A stretch of 64,000 nt of DNA from Bradyrhizobium sp. CB1015 (GCF_025200925.1 NZ_CP104174.1:2790001-2854000); one strand, 5' to 3'. Counted from the first letter of the stretch, positions 9,724-17,666 are shown. Translations and numbers: made by a program. Notes: generated by a model not told the origin, from the letters alone.

Positions 9724-10212
9724 ATGCAGGGCGACGCAAAGGTCATCGAATATCTCAACAAGGCGCTGCGTCATGAGCTGACTGCGATCAACCAGTACTG
9801 GCTGCATTATCGCTTCCTCGACAATTGGGGCCTGTTGGACATGGCCAAGGTCTGGCGCAAGGAGTCCATCGAGGAGATGGAGCACGCCGACAAGCTCACC
9901 GAGCGTATCCTGTTCTTCGACGGTTTTCCGAACATGCAGGTGCTCGACCCCCTGCGCATCGGGCAGAACGTCAAGGAGATCATTGAGTGCGATCTCGCCG
10001 CCGAGATGAGCGCGCGGGCGCTCTATCAGGAAGCGGCGACCTACTGCCACAGCGTCAAGGACTATGTCACACGCGACCTGTTCGAGAAGCTGATGAGCGA
10101 CGAGGAGCACCACATCGACTTCCTCGAAACCCAGCTCGATTTGATCGGCCGCATCGGCCTCGAGCTCTACACCCAGAAGCATGTCGGCGGGCTCGAGGGC
10201 GACGGGCACTAA
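9724..10212 (+). CDS. bfr: Bacterioferritin
   Basis: Heme-containing 24-mer iron-storage ferritin, 162 residues. All diiron ferroxidase ligands are present: Glu18, Glu51, His54, Glu94, Glu127 and His130. The heme axial ligand Met52 is also present (EEMEH). It should therefore both oxidise and store iron and accept electrons from the neighbouring Bfd. A GGAG ribosome-binding site lies about 10 bases before the ATG. A perfect Irr box precedes the gene. Downstream is a REP-like repeat, not an obvious terminator. Confidence 0.97.
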   Translation: MQGDAKVIEYLNKALRHELTAINQYWLHYRFLDNWGLLDMAKVWRKESIEEMEHADKLTERILFFDGFPNMQVLDPLRIGQNVKEIIECDLAAEMSARALYQEAATYCHSVKDYVTRDLFEKLMSDEEHHIDFLETQLDLIGRIGLELYTQKHVGGLEGDGH

Positions 10213-10236
10213 GCCTCGCGTCAGCCACACACCCGG

Positions 10237-10383
10237 TGTCATCCCGGCGAGAGCAGGGATCCATAACCACAGGAAGCGATTGTGGCGCGCAGCTGGTAAC
10301 TCCGAGTCTTCGCCAAACCACCCCCTGTGGGTATGGGTCCCGGATGTGCGCCCCGCTTCGCTGCGCTTGTCCGGGACGACACC
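10237..10383. repeat. REP-like inverted repeat
   Basis: Imperfect palindrome filling the gap after bfr: arms GGGATCCATAACCACAGG and CCTGTGGGTATGGGTCCC pair at 16 of 18 positions. The outer ends are GTCATCCCGG and CCGGGACGAC. Same style as other dispersed repeats here. Confidence 0.7.
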
Positions 10384-10401
10384 GTGATTGCAGCGCCCCA
10401 G

Positions 10402-11003
10402 CTACAGCTGCGTCTTGTAGAGCTCTTCCACGGTCTCCTGGCTCGCCGGCTCGCCGAGGCCGGTCTGGTCGTGAATGACCGTGACGATGCTCGGCATCAC
10501 CGAGCGCTGCACCTTGTCCGACGACCACAGCTTCGAGCGCATCAGCGCCTTGCCGCAGTGGAAATAGACTTCGCTGACCGCGACGTTCAGCACCGCGCGC
10601 GGCGGCTTGCCGAATTCGACCATCGAGGCAAGCAGATCCGGGTCGGCCGACAGCGTGCCGCGTCCGCCGACGCGCAGCGTCTCGTCGATGCCGGGAACGA
10701 AGAACAGCAACTGCACGAAGCCTGAGCCTTCGACCACGTTGCGAAACTGTCGATGCGGTTGTTGCCGGAGCGGTCGGGCATCAGCAGCTGGTTGGGGCCG
10801 GCGACGCGGACGAAGCCGGTGCCGCCGCCGCGCGGCGAAGCGTCGACGCTGCCGTCCGCGCCCGATGTCGCGAGCACGCAGAACGGCGACATCTCGATGA
10901 ATTTCTTCGCATGCGCATCGATCGCGGGACGCGCTTTCGCGATCACGCGCGGGCTCGGCTTGGCATAGATGGTGGCGAGGTCTTCGGCGCTAAGATCGGT
11001 CAA
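10402..11003 (-). pseudogene. Pyridoxamine 5'-phosphate oxidase family protein, frameshifted
   Basis: FMN-binding split-barrel (PPOX-type) protein broken into two frames. The N-terminal part runs from 11003 (MTDLSAEDLATIYAKPSPRV) to about 10745, ending SGNNRIDSF. The C-terminal part continues in another frame as RNVVEGSGFVQLLFFVPG and ends at 10402 (EELYKTQL). The junction reads AGTTTCGC at about 10743-10752; one extra T would give D-S-F-R-N-V-V and one continuous protein of about 200 residues. The site is a T-run, so this may be a sequencing error rather than a real lesion. Family members are usually annotated as PPOX-type oxidoreductases of unknown substrate. Confidence 0.8.
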
Positions 11004-11080
11004 CGGCGTGCCTCCGCTTCAGCTTGGCTCCAAGCTACCCGATCGGGCCGTCTCCAGCCAAAGGAATTCATCAAGACGCG

Positions 11081-11434
11081 CTACACCGCATCCGCCGGCA
11101 CGAAGCAGCTGATGATGATGGCGCCGCGGTGGTGAACGTACCACACCACGGCCTGGCCGACCGGATTGCCCTGGTCGCGGATGATGGCGCGTTCGGGCAC
11201 TTCCATCCATTGCCCTTCGATCGGCACCCAATAGCTGCCCGCGCGCACGTCGTAGTCGGTGCGATGGCCGTCGGAGATGTCGCAGCAGGGCACGCCGTTC
11301 GGCGCGATCACGCTCTTGAACCAGGCGCGGATGTCGGGCGGTACGTGATCGTATTGCCCGTTGTCGAACGCGAACGCAGCGCTCGTCAGCGCCGTCATCG
11401 CGATCAGCCAAACGCATAGTGCGAGCCTTCGCAT
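11081..11434 (-). CDS. Secreted hypothetical protein (117 aa)
   Basis: Signal peptide MRRLALCVWLIAMTALTSAAFA, then a small mature domain with the motifs GVPCCDISDGHRTDYDVR and WYVHHRGAIIISCFVP. Three cysteines, an adjacent pair plus one near the end, suggest a disulfide and periplasmic location. I recognise similar small proteins as conserved hypotheticals in Bradyrhizobium but know no function. Stands alone between the PPOX-type gene and the MmcQ/YjbR gene, all on the minus strand. Confidence 0.75.
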   Translation of the reverse strand: MRRLALCVWLIAMTALTSAAFAFDNGQYDHVPPDIRAWFKSVIAPNGVPCCDISDGHRTDYDVRAGSYWVPIEGQWMEVPERAIIRDQGNPVGQAVVWYVHHRGAIIISCFVPADAV

Positions 11435-11559
11435 GCGATCCTCCGCCGCATTCGATTCGTATCGTTGATGCGATTAAGCCCGAGCTGTCAGCGCATTGCA
11501 TGCTCAAATAATATGCGCGCGAGAGGCGCGGCGCATGATGCATTGCGGCATGATCTTCG

Positions 11560-11901
11560 CTATGGCGTCTCGATCGAGGCGAGCAGCGATTTTGGCGCGA
11601 CATTGCGCCAGGCCATATCGAGCGCGCTTCGGAGCGTTACCTGATCGACCTTCGCCAGCTTCACATTCGTGCTGCCGTTCTTGCCCCAGGCGCCGGGCAC
11701 GGGGCGAAACATCGCCGGCTCCGCATCGATGAGCATGGCCTGCTGGTCCGGCGTCAGCTTCACCATACCCCATGTGTCATCGGGGTAGCCCATCGTCGCG
11801 AACACGCGCTTGCCGACGCGGAAGTCGGCATGGCCGTGATGCGCGCCCTCGATAACACCGGGAAGCGCGAGTGCCGCCTTACGAAAGCGGGCTTTCGACA
11901 T
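11560..11901 (-). CDS. MmcQ/YjbR family protein
   Basis: 113 residues matching the MmcQ/YjbR fold (CyaY-like): opening FRKAALALPGVIEGAHHGHADFRVGKRVFA, then GMVKLTPDQQAMLI, and ending in a conserved ALDMAWRNVAPKSL helix. The family is often called DNA-binding from structural resemblance, but its role is unproven. It is followed upstream, on the same strand, by the alpha/beta hydrolase gene, 18 bases away, so the two may be co-transcribed. Confidence 0.85.
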   Translation of the reverse strand: MSKARFRKAALALPGVIEGAHHGHADFRVGKRVFATMGYPDDTWGMVKLTPDQQAMLIDAEPAMFRPVPGAWGKNGSTNVKLAKVDQVTLRSALDMAWRNVAPKSLLASIETP

Positions 11902-11919
11902 ATCGTCTTGCTGCTGGTG

Positions 11920-12981
11920 CTACATCGACCGCTGCGGCGCGGTCTGTAGCAATTGCCTGACCTGCTCGCTGTAGAACTTTGCATTGCCGGTGGTGCCGTG
12001 GCCGCGCGTCTCGGTGCTCGCAGGGATCAGATAGAGGCGGCCGTTCTTGACGCGCTTCATGGCAGCGTCCGTGAGGCCGGTCTCGGGCGGGTTGCGCTCG
12101 TCGTCGGCGGAATTGATCAGCAGCAACGAGGCCTCGATCGCCTCCAGCTTCTCGCTCGCATTGTAGTCGTGCGAGGATTCCCATTGATAGACGAAGTCAT
12201 TGGCGTCCGTCGTGATCGGCATCGCGAGCCGCTCGTCGACGATCTTGTCGGCCTTGGCCGCGGTCGGCGCCTGCGATTGATAGGCGAGCGTCCCGCCGAT
12301 GCTGGCGATGCCGTAGGCGGTGATGGCATATTTCATCATGCGCGGCTGGCCGGTGTAATTGCCGCCATTGTAGTCGGGATCGCTGCGGATGGTATCGAGC
12401 ATGATCCGCCGCAGCATCCAGTTGCGCGAGGCCATCTCGGTCGGTTGCGAGGCCATCGGGATCAGCGCGTCCATCGCCTTCGGATATTTCTCGCCCCACA
12501 GCCAGGTGTGCATGCCGCCCATCGAATTGCCGATCACGAGCCGCAGATGCTTGACCCCGAGGCCTTCCGTCACCAGGCGATATTGCGCCTCGACCATGTC
12601 CTCGTAGTTGTATTTCGGAAAGCTCGTCTTCATGCCGTCGGAGGGCTTCGACGATTTGCCGTGGCCGATATTGTCGGGAATGATGATGTAATATTTGGCG
12701 GCGTCGAGCGGCTGCCCCGGGCCGAACAGCTCGCCGGCAAAGGAAGGCGTCAACATGCTCGCGCCCGACCCGCCTGTTCCGTGCAGCACCAGCACGGGCT
12801 GGCCCGAGGGCTCGCCGACCGTGGTGTAGTGCAGCTTCAGTTCCGGCATGGTCTCGCCGGTGTGGAACTTGAAATCTCGGGCGATCCAGTCGCCCTGCTT
12901 CGGTGGCGGATAGTCGGCTGCCCATCCTGACGTCGAGATCGATAGCAGGATGACCGACAGCGCCACGCAAGAAGCTCTCAT
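11920..12981 (-). CDS. Secreted alpha/beta hydrolase (homoserine acetyltransferase-like)
   Basis: 353 residues with signal peptide MRASCVALSVILLSISTSGWA. The alpha/beta hydrolase core has LVLHGTGGSG (oxyanion region) and the nucleophile elbow GNSMGG with Ser153. The C-terminal His is probably in the ETRGHGTTG segment. The layout resembles homoserine O-acetyltransferase-like hydrolases, but export to the periplasm argues against a biosynthetic acyltransferase. More likely an esterase or thioesterase of unknown substrate. Precedes the MmcQ/YjbR gene. Confidence 0.85.
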   Translation of the reverse strand: MRASCVALSVILLSISTSGWAADYPPPKQGDWIARDFKFHTGETMPELKLHYTTVGEPSGQPVLVLHGTGGSGASMLTPSFAGELFGPGQPLDAAKYYIIIPDNIGHGKSSKPSDGMKTSFPKYNYEDMVEAQYRLVTEGLGVKHLRLVIGNSMGGMHTWLWGEKYPKAMDALIPMASQPTEMASRNWMLRRIMLDTIRSDPDYNGGNYTGQPRMMKYAITAYGIASIGGTLAYQSQAPTAAKADKIVDERLAMPITTDANDFVYQWESSHDYNASEKLEAIEASLLLINSADDERNPPETGLTDAAMKRVKNGRLYLIPASTETRGHGTTGNAKFYSEQVRQLLQTAPQRSM

Positions 12982-13106
12982 GTTCCTCTCCCCGTGCGGC
13001 TCGTGTCTGCCGGCCGCTTTGCGGCGGAACCTAGCACAAATGCGGGAAGGATGTAGGATTTCCCCTCAGCCAACCGTCCTCGAGGGAATATCCGGAGAAA
13101 GTGTGC

Positions 13107-13376
13107 ATGTGCCGCAACATCAAGACGCTGTTCAACTTCGAGCCGCCGGCGACGGAGGATGAGATCCACGCCAGCGCGCTGCAATTCGTGCGAAAGCTGT
13201 CGGGTTTCAACAAGCCGTCGCAGGCCAACGAGGCGGCGTTCGAGCGTGCGGTGGCCGAGGTCTCCGAGGCCGCGCGAAAGCTCCTGACTTCGCTGCATAC
13301 AAACGCGCCGGCGCGCGACCGCGAGGTTGAGGCGGAAAAGGCGAAAGAGCGCTCGCGGCTGCGCTTCGGTACGTGA
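13107..13376 (+). CDS. DUF2277 family protein
   Basis: Small protein of about 89 residues with the DUF2277 hallmark MCRNIKTLFNFEPPATEDE and, later, RKLSGFNKPSQANE. The C-terminus is charged (EKAKERSRLRFG). The ATG at 13107 has GGAGA 10 bases upstream; an in-frame GTG at 13101 is the alternative. Members are cytoplasmic and of unknown function. The stop overlaps the start of a longer frame that contains the next small gene. Confidence 0.88.
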   Translation: MCRNIKTLFNFEPPATEDEIHASALQFVRKLSGFNKPSQANEAAFERAVAEVSEAARKLLTSLHTNAPARDREVEAEKAKERSRLRFGT

Positions 13377-13468
13377 GCTCAGGAGGGTGCTCCGTGATCT
13401 GGCTCACGGTATCTGCTGCCTCGCCTTGCGATGATGGCGGCCGGGGTTTTGATCGCCCGGAGCACGAC

Positions 13469-13684
13469 ATGAGCCGCCCCCTTCTTCCCTTGAAAGCAGG
13501 TGCCATCGTCTTCACGCTGCTGTGGACCGCGTGGATGATGTGGTGGAGCGGTTCGTTCTCGAGCGCGAATGTGATCATCCTCGCCCTGTGCGGCGCTGCG
13601 GTCGGCTATCTCTGGTATCGCGCCATGCGCTGGCAGTTCGAGCGCATGGGCATGCTGCCGCGGCGTGAGGATCAACCCAAATAG
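13469..13684 (+). CDS. Small two-TM membrane protein (71 aa)
   Basis: MSRPLLPLKAG followed by two hydrophobic helices (AIVFTLLWTAWMMWWSG and ANVIILALCGAAVGYLWY) and a basic C-terminus (RRREDQPK-like). The predicted product is an inner-membrane hairpin protein. The open frame continues upstream to 13373 but without a membrane-protein character. Converges with the collagen-like gene, 9 bases between stops. Function unknown. Confidence 0.65.
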   Translation: MSRPLLPLKAGAIVFTLLWTAWMMWWSGSFSSANVIILALCGAAVGYLWYRAMRWQFERMGMLPRREDQPK

Positions 13685-13693
13685 ACTGGTCGG

Positions 13694-14191
13694 CTATTCC
13701 TTGTGGCCGTGCTTCTTCTTTTTCTTTTTCTTCTTGTGATCGTCGCCGTCATCGCCCGCGTCATCGACGATTGCCTCGTCGGTCTCCTGGACGGCGGCTT
13801 CGAGCGCTTCGCGCTCGGCGGCTTCGCGCTCGCGCTGGCGGCGCCGTTCGTCCCAGGCGTCGAAGAGCTGGTCGAGCCACGGCAGCACCTGCTCGATCGA
13901 CGGCAATTGGCCGGGCGGACCCGGCTCGCCGCGCGGGCCTTGCGGCCCCGCCGGTCCCGGCGCGCCGGCTGGCCCACGCGGACCGGCTTCGCCCTGCTTG
14001 CCTTGCGGACCAGGCTTGCCGGGCGGTCCGGCCTTTCCGACCGGGCCCGGCTTGCCCTGCGGCCCGGGCTTGCCGCGCGCGCCGTCGAGGCCGCGCCGGC
14101 CCGGATGACCTTGTGGCCCCGGCCGTCCCGGCTCGCCTTGCCGCCCACGAGGACCCTGAGGCCCCGGCCGTCGTCCCTGGTCGTCTGCCAC
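13694..14191 (-). CDS. Collagen-like protein with 28 uninterrupted Gly-X-Y triplets
   Basis: 165 residues in three parts. A short N-terminus (MADDQGRRP) is followed by Gly-X-Y repeats without a break from residue 10 to 93, rich in GPQ, GKP, GPP and GEP triplets. Next comes an amphipathic charged helix ([18 protein letters not shown], then Arg/Glu-rich), which could be a trimerisation segment. An acidic patch and a tail of eight consecutive Lys before HGHKE end the protein. No signal peptide or TM is visible. Bacterial collagen-like proteins form stable triple helices without hydroxyproline. Role here unknown. The repetitive frame is real: the opposite-strand frames lack any such order. Confidence 0.85.
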   Translation of the reverse strand: MADDQGRRPGPQGPRGRQGEPGRPGPQGHPGRRGLDGARGKPGPQGKPGPVGKAGPPGKPGPQGKQGEAGPRGPAGAPGPAGPQGPRGEPGPPGQLPSIEQVLPWLDQLFDAWDERRRQREREAAEREALEAAVQETDEAIVDDAGDDGDDHKKKKKKKKHGHKE

Positions 14192-14272
14192 GCCATCGCT
14201 CCCTTCACCTGGAGCAAGCTACTTAGCGGCGTTTGACGACAGCAGCAATTCTGCGCGCGCATCGTGCCGGGC

Positions 14273-14286
14273 TTGATCAACATCAA
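14273..14286 (+). promoter_or_regulatory. FixK/FNR-type box
   Basis: TTGATCAACATCAA is a perfect TTGAT-N4-ATCAA dyad, the FixK2/FNR recognition pattern. Its centre is about 64 bases before the ATG at 14344. With the usual -40 spacing, transcription would start about 23 bases before that codon. It predicts induction under low oxygen. Confidence 0.6.
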
Positions 14287-14343
14287 TCGGCGGGGCGAGC
14301 GGCCATGTCATCGATCGCGCGCGGCCATACCGAGGAGCGAGCG

Positions 14344-14586
14344 ATGCGCGCAGCGTGGACGATTTTCTGCCTGTTCGCCGGCATTCTCGTGGCTTCTCTC
14401 GGCCTTGATCACCTGCTGGTGCCCGACATCGTCCCGGTCGCATTCGCTGATGAGCCGCAACCGCTATGGGCTGTCATGACGGCCTTCCTGCTCCGCGCCA
14501 TCGAGCTGATCGCCGCCTCGGTCGCGATGATCGCGCTTGCGGTCATCGCCGGCGGACTGATCCAGCGGCGCGTCCTCGCGCGCTAG
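14344..14586 (+). CDS. Small two-TM membrane protein, probably microaerobically induced
   Basis: 80 residues: MRAAWTIFCLFAGILVASLGLDHLL (first helix), a short loop (VPDIVPVAFADEPQPL), then AVMTAFLLRAIELIAASVAMIALAVIAGGLI (second helix) and a basic end. A GAGGAGCGA ribosome-binding site precedes the ATG at 14344; the frame is open back to 14233 but the FixK-type box lies inside that extension, which supports the later start. Its stop overlaps the stop of the convergent Fis-type gene by four bases. Function unknown. Confidence 0.7.
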   Translation: MRAAWTIFCLFAGILVASLGLDHLLVPDIVPVAFADEPQPLWAVMTAFLLRAIELIAASVAMIALAVIAGGLIQRRVLAR

Positions 14587-14831
14587 TCTTGATAGGCAGG
14601 CACGTCGATGCCGGAAGCGGCGTAGAGCCTGATCTTGTTGCGCAGCGTGCGCACCGAAAGGCCGAGCACGCGCGAGGCGCGCGTGCGGTTGCCGTCGCAG
14701 CGCGCCAGCGTCTGGAGCACGAGCTCACGCTCGACCTCGTCGACCGTGGCGCCGATCAGAAGCGGAACGATCTGGTTTGGAGCAAGGAATTGTGCGTCCG
14801 GCTCGGACGTGGCGACATGAACAGTGGTCAT
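14583..14831 (-). CDS. Stand-alone Fis-type helix-turn-helix protein (82 aa)
   Basis: The C-terminal half is a Fis/NtrC-type HTH: VDEVERELVLQTLARCDGNRTRASRVLGLSVRTLRNKI. The N-terminal 35 residues are short and lack a receiver or AAA+ domain. The start at 14831 is set by GGGAGG 7 bases upstream. This could be a small DNA-bending or regulatory protein like Fis, or a relic of an enhancer-binding regulator. FlbD-type flagellar regulators end in a similar helix. Convergent and overlapping with the small membrane protein gene. Confidence 0.8.
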   Translation of the reverse strand: MTTVHVATSEPDAQFLAPNQIVPLLIGATVDEVERELVLQTLARCDGNRTRASRVLGLSVRTLRNKIRLYAASGIDVPAYQD

Positions 14832-15011
14832 CAACACACCTCCCGATCAACGCCCGCTTCCATCGTCGGAAGCGGATCGAGAACCAACGACCCCCAAGCC
14901 GTGAATCTACGGTGGGCGGCTTTGGTTAATGAAGGGTTAATTGCGGGGTGCTGCACCGAATTGATCTTGAGAATGCCCAGATGCCGCCGCGATTGGTGAG
15001 TGACGGGCCCC

Positions 15012-15383
15012 TCACACCGTCCGGTCGCCGCCGTCCACCATCACGATGGTTCCGGTGACATAGGCCGACAGATCGGAGGCGAGGAACACCGCGGGGCCGA
15101 CGATATCCTCGGGCTTGCCGGTGCGCGCCAGCGGGGGTGTGGTCGATGAAGGCCTGCACCAGCGCAGGATTGGTCGCGCGCACATTGGCGTTGAGGTTGG
15201 TCTCGATGAAGCCGGGGCCGATCGCGTTGAGGCGCACGCCTTCGTTGCCGAGCTCGACCGCGAGCGCCTTGGTGAAGCCGAGCACGCCGTGTTTCGAAGT
15301 GGTGTAGGCCGCCGAGCTCGGCGTGCGCGGATGCACGAAGGACTGGATCGAGCCGATATTGACGATGCGGGCATATTCCTCCC
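15012..15383 (-). pseudogene. SDR-family dehydrogenase remnant (C-terminal half, frameshifted)
   Basis: Only the second half of a short-chain dehydrogenase is present: EEYARIVNIGSIQSF, then the catalytic YTTSKHG, GPGFIETNLN, and after a frame change LARTGKPEDIVGPAVFLASDLSAYVTG and GG near the end. The N-terminal Rossmann half is missing. The frameshift is at about 15130-15136, where the minus strand reads ACCCCCGCTGG; one C fewer restores H-T-P-L-A-R-T-G. The truncation makes this a genuine remnant even if the frameshift is a sequencing error. Confidence 0.85.
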
Positions 15384-15388
15384 GTTTT

Positions 15389-15410
15389 CGTTTCGAAGTT
15401 TCACGAAACG
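15389..15410. repeat. Inverted repeat at the truncated end of the SDR remnant
   Basis: CGTTTCG and CGAAACG, 8 bases apart, form a perfect 7-bp inverted repeat between the SDR remnant and the J-domain gene. It may be an operator or promoter element of the J-domain gene, or mark the deletion junction. Confidence 0.4.
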
Positions 15411-15480
15411 CTAACTCGATATTAAGGGGTCGGAAACGGCGGCCTTGGCATACTGATCTTGATTGCTAAACCTTGCGCGC

Positions 15481-15966
15481 ATGATGGAACGGCTCGACTC
15501 CTGGAAACTCGCTCTGGAACGCCTGCGGTCGGTGCAATCGCCGGATTGGGCCGAGGCCGGCCGGCTCGTGGCCGAGATCGCGCGGATGAGCAGCGATGTC
15601 ACGCTGCGTCAGGCCGCCGAGCAGGCGCTGCCGGTGCTGCGCCAGGCCGTCGACAATGACGATCACAGCGTGATGCTGGCGGCGCAGCGTCGTCTCGGTG
15701 TGGTGCTCGAGGTCGTGCACGATCTGACCGCGCCGCGCTTCGGCCGCCGCAACGCCGCGCCAAAGAAGCTCTCCAGCGAGGATCGCGCCCGCAAGGTGCT
15801 CGGGCTGCCGCTCGCCGTGCAGCTCACCTGCGAGGATATCAACCAGGCCTATCGCCGCGCCGCCAAGGGCCTGCATCCCGACCAGGGCGGCAGCGCCGAA
15901 GCCTTCATCGACCTCGCCGCCGCGCGCGACATCCTGATTCATCCCGGCGCGCACAAGGACGCGTGA
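15481..15966 (+). CDS. J-domain (DnaJ-like) protein
   Basis: About 161 residues. The N-terminal two thirds are helical and charged (MMERLDSWKLALERLRSV, LRQAAEQALPVLRQAV) without a recognised domain. The C-terminus is a J-domain core: RKVLGLPLAVQLTCEDINQAYRRAAKGLHPDQGG with the essential HPD motif, then FIDLAAARDIL. A J-domain at the C-terminus with no Gly/Phe or zinc region is a class III arrangement, implying a specialised DnaK partner. The start is one of two adjacent ATGs at 15481/15484; a TTG at 15463 is less likely. Confidence 0.82.
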   Translation: MMERLDSWKLALERLRSVQSPDWAEAGRLVAEIARMSSDVTLRQAAEQALPVLRQAVDNDDHSVMLAAQRRLGVVLEVVHDLTAPRFGRRNAAPKKLSSEDRARKVLGLPLAVQLTCEDINQAYRRAAKGLHPDQGGSAEAFIDLAAARDILIHPGAHKDA

Positions 15967-16004
15967 AGCCGCCACGGCCCGCGTTCACGCAGGCACAAAA
16001 ACAA

Positions 16005-16034
16005 CCGGGCAAGGACGCTGGCGTCCTTGCCCGG
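16005..16034. terminator. Bidirectional intrinsic terminator
   Basis: Stem CCGGGCAAGGACGC / GCGTCCTTGCCCGG (14 bp) with a two-base loop, between the convergent J-domain gene and the small secreted gene ending at 16058. Confidence 0.8.
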
Positions 16035-16057
16035 CTCTTCGTCCGCCGATCGAAACT

Positions 16058-16309
16058 TTACCAGGTGCAGCTACCGCTCTTGAGCGCGGCGTCCTTCACC
16101 GCGAGCGCGTCGAGGAAGGTCGGCACGCTGGCGCTGGCGCGGTGATAGCCGGCCGGCCACGGCGTGGTCGGAATGCTCTCGTCCCAGATCTGGCAGAAGC
16201 CGGTGTCCTGCCAGCGGATCAGATGATAGCTGGCTTCGGCAGGGCTAGCTGCAACGAACGCAGTGACGGCAAGGACCGCGGCAGCGCACAGCATGGAAAT
16301 ACGACGCAT
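16058..16309 (-). CDS. Small secreted protein with RWQDTGFCQIW motif (83 aa)
   Basis: Signal peptide MRRISMLCAAAVLAVTAFVAASPAEA followed by a 57-residue mature domain, YHLIRWQDTGFCQIWDESIP, ending GSCTW. It is a paralogue of the gene at 16549-16809 (RWDNTGICQVWNE), sharing two Cys that probably form a disulfide. It begins at MRRIS although the frame is open to 16399. Function unknown; periplasmic. Confidence 0.78.
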   Translation of the reverse strand: MRRISMLCAAAVLAVTAFVAASPAEASYHLIRWQDTGFCQIWDESIPTTPWPAGYHRASASVPTFLDALAVKDAALKSGSCTW

Positions 16310-16496
16310 GATCAGCTCCTCAAATGAATGATGTGATGCGCCTCCCGACAATGACGGGGAGGGGTGGTGCGGGACGCTCTTGGCATGCGCCCCGGACAAG
16401 ATGTGAGTAGTTCCACCGGCCGCCGAGGTTCAACGAATGTGCGCGGGACACGCGCGATTTCGGCCGGGAAATGCTTCAGGGCAGCGCAAAGGAAAA

Positions 16497-16522
16497 GGGC
16501 GGATCGCTCGCGCGACCCGCCC
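16497..16522 (-). terminator. Intrinsic terminator of the small secreted gene
   Basis: On the minus strand the stem GGGCGG-GTCG-C / G-CGAT-CCGCCC is followed by CTTTTCC. It lies 27 bases past the stop of the gene that ends at 16549, the right place and orientation. Confidence 0.65.
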
Positions 16523-16548
16523 ATCAAACGCGATCTCTCGCGTAGAGC

Positions 16549-16809
16549 TCAGAGCGTGCACTTCCGCTCGGCGCGCATCTTGATCTGCAGGTCCGAGGCC
16601 TGCTGGAAGGTCGGGAGCGGCTTGCTGACGGCCTTGTAGGTCGAGGCCCCGAGCTGGAACGGCTTGTACTGCAGGTCCTCGTTCCAGACCTGGCAGATGC
16701 CGGTATTGTCCCAGCGGATCACGTAATAGCCGACCTTCGCGGAGGCGGGCACGGCGAACACGGAACTGGCGATGCCGGCAACGGCACAGAGCGCGAGAAG
16801 GCGACGCAT
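16549..16809 (-). CDS. Small secreted protein with RWDNTGICQVW motif (86 aa)
   Basis: Signal peptide MRRLLALCAVAGIASSVFAVPASA, then KVGYYVIRWDNTGICQVWNEDL and an end AERKCTL. Same architecture and the same two Cys as the neighbouring 83-residue paralogue, in tandem on the same strand. The duplication predates divergence, since identity is largely limited to the signal peptide and the RW-TG-CQ-W core. Function unknown; periplasmic. Confidence 0.78.
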   Translation of the reverse strand: MRRLLALCAVAGIASSVFAVPASAKVGYYVIRWDNTGICQVWNEDLQYKPFQLGASTYKAVSKPLPTFQQASDLQIKMRAERKCTL

Positions 16810-16965
16810 GAAGTATCTCCTTGGGGACATGGGACCGAAAAAATTCGTGCGGTAAAAGCAGGCCCTTTGCAAGCGGGGGAGCCGCCATTCACGGACATGT
16901 CAGCTGGCCCCAAAGCATTTGGTTTGGCTGCGTGCCCGATAGGCCACACGCAGCTTAGCTGGCGC

Positions 16966-17349
16966 TTATTTGGCCAGCGAGGCGATCGCCTCGATCTCGA
17001 TCAGCATCTTCGGATCGGGCAGCGCCTGCACCACGCAGGTGGTGCGCGCCGGGTACGGCGGCGGGCCGAAGGCGCCGGCATAGAGCGCATTCATGGCGGC
17101 AACGTTGGAGGCGCGGGTCAGGAGCACGTTGACCTTGACGAGATCGTGCATGCCGGCGCCGGCCTCGCTCAGCACGCGCTTGATGTTGACGACGACATTG
17201 GCGAACTGCGCCTCGAAGCCATCGGGCAGCGCGCCTGATGCGTCGAAGCCGGGAATGCCGGAGACGAACAGGAGGTCGTCAACCCGCGTCGCAAAGGACA
17301 GCGGCGGCGCCTTGATGTGCGGCGGGGGCGCGAAATGGTGGATGGGCAT
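16966..17349 (-). CDS. RidA family protein (reactive imine deaminase-like)
   Basis: 127 residues, the normal length of the YjgF/YER057c/UK114 family, which hydrolyses 2-aminoacrylate and related imines. The key motifs are SGIPGFDASG, VKVNVLL and YPARTTCVV with the substrate-binding Arg102, and the conserved IEIEAIA with Glu120. The start at 17349 (MPIHHFAPPP) is chosen over the long upstream extension. The substrate may be something other than aminoacrylate. A repeat-containing intergenic region of about 425 bases follows upstream. Confidence 0.88.
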   Translation of the reverse strand: MPIHHFAPPPHIKAPPLSFATRVDDLLFVSGIPGFDASGALPDGFEAQFANVVVNIKRVLSEAGAGMHDLVKVNVLLTRASNVAAMNALYAGAFGPPPYPARTTCVVQALPDPKMLIEIEAIASLAK

Positions 17350-17577
17350 GGGATCACCTCGGGACGGGGCGGAGGGGTGAGCGTAGCGGCAGGCCGGGGC
17401 TGCTCCAAACAAAAAGTGCGAAAACAACCCCATGCACAGTAGGGATGCTGCGGAGATCGTTAGGATTTTTGGAAATTCGAGTTCGGAGAAGTGATGGCTT
17501 GCTCCGTCGGGCAAGACAGGGGCATTATGGCATGATGGCGATGGTGGTTTTCGCCTCTCCCCCGAGGCCATTGACCC

Positions 17578-17666
17578 CGTCATTGCGAGGAGCTCTTGCG
17601 ACGAAGCAATCCAGGCTGGCTCCGCGGCGAAGATTCTGGATTGCTTCGCTGCGCTCGCAATGACGG
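17578..17666. repeat. REP-like element with 12-bp terminal inverted repeat
   Basis: Starts CGTCATTGCGAG and ends CTCGCAATGACG, a perfect 12-bp terminal inverted repeat. A second inner pair is AGCAATCCAG / CTGGATTGCT. A related copy is at 31176-31295. The rest of the 17350-17774 gap shows no gene. Confidence 0.75.

Noticed and set aside
14926..15336. SDR-like frame as a complete gene
   Set aside because: Lacks the N-terminal Rossmann half and drifts into non-family sequence after the frameshift.
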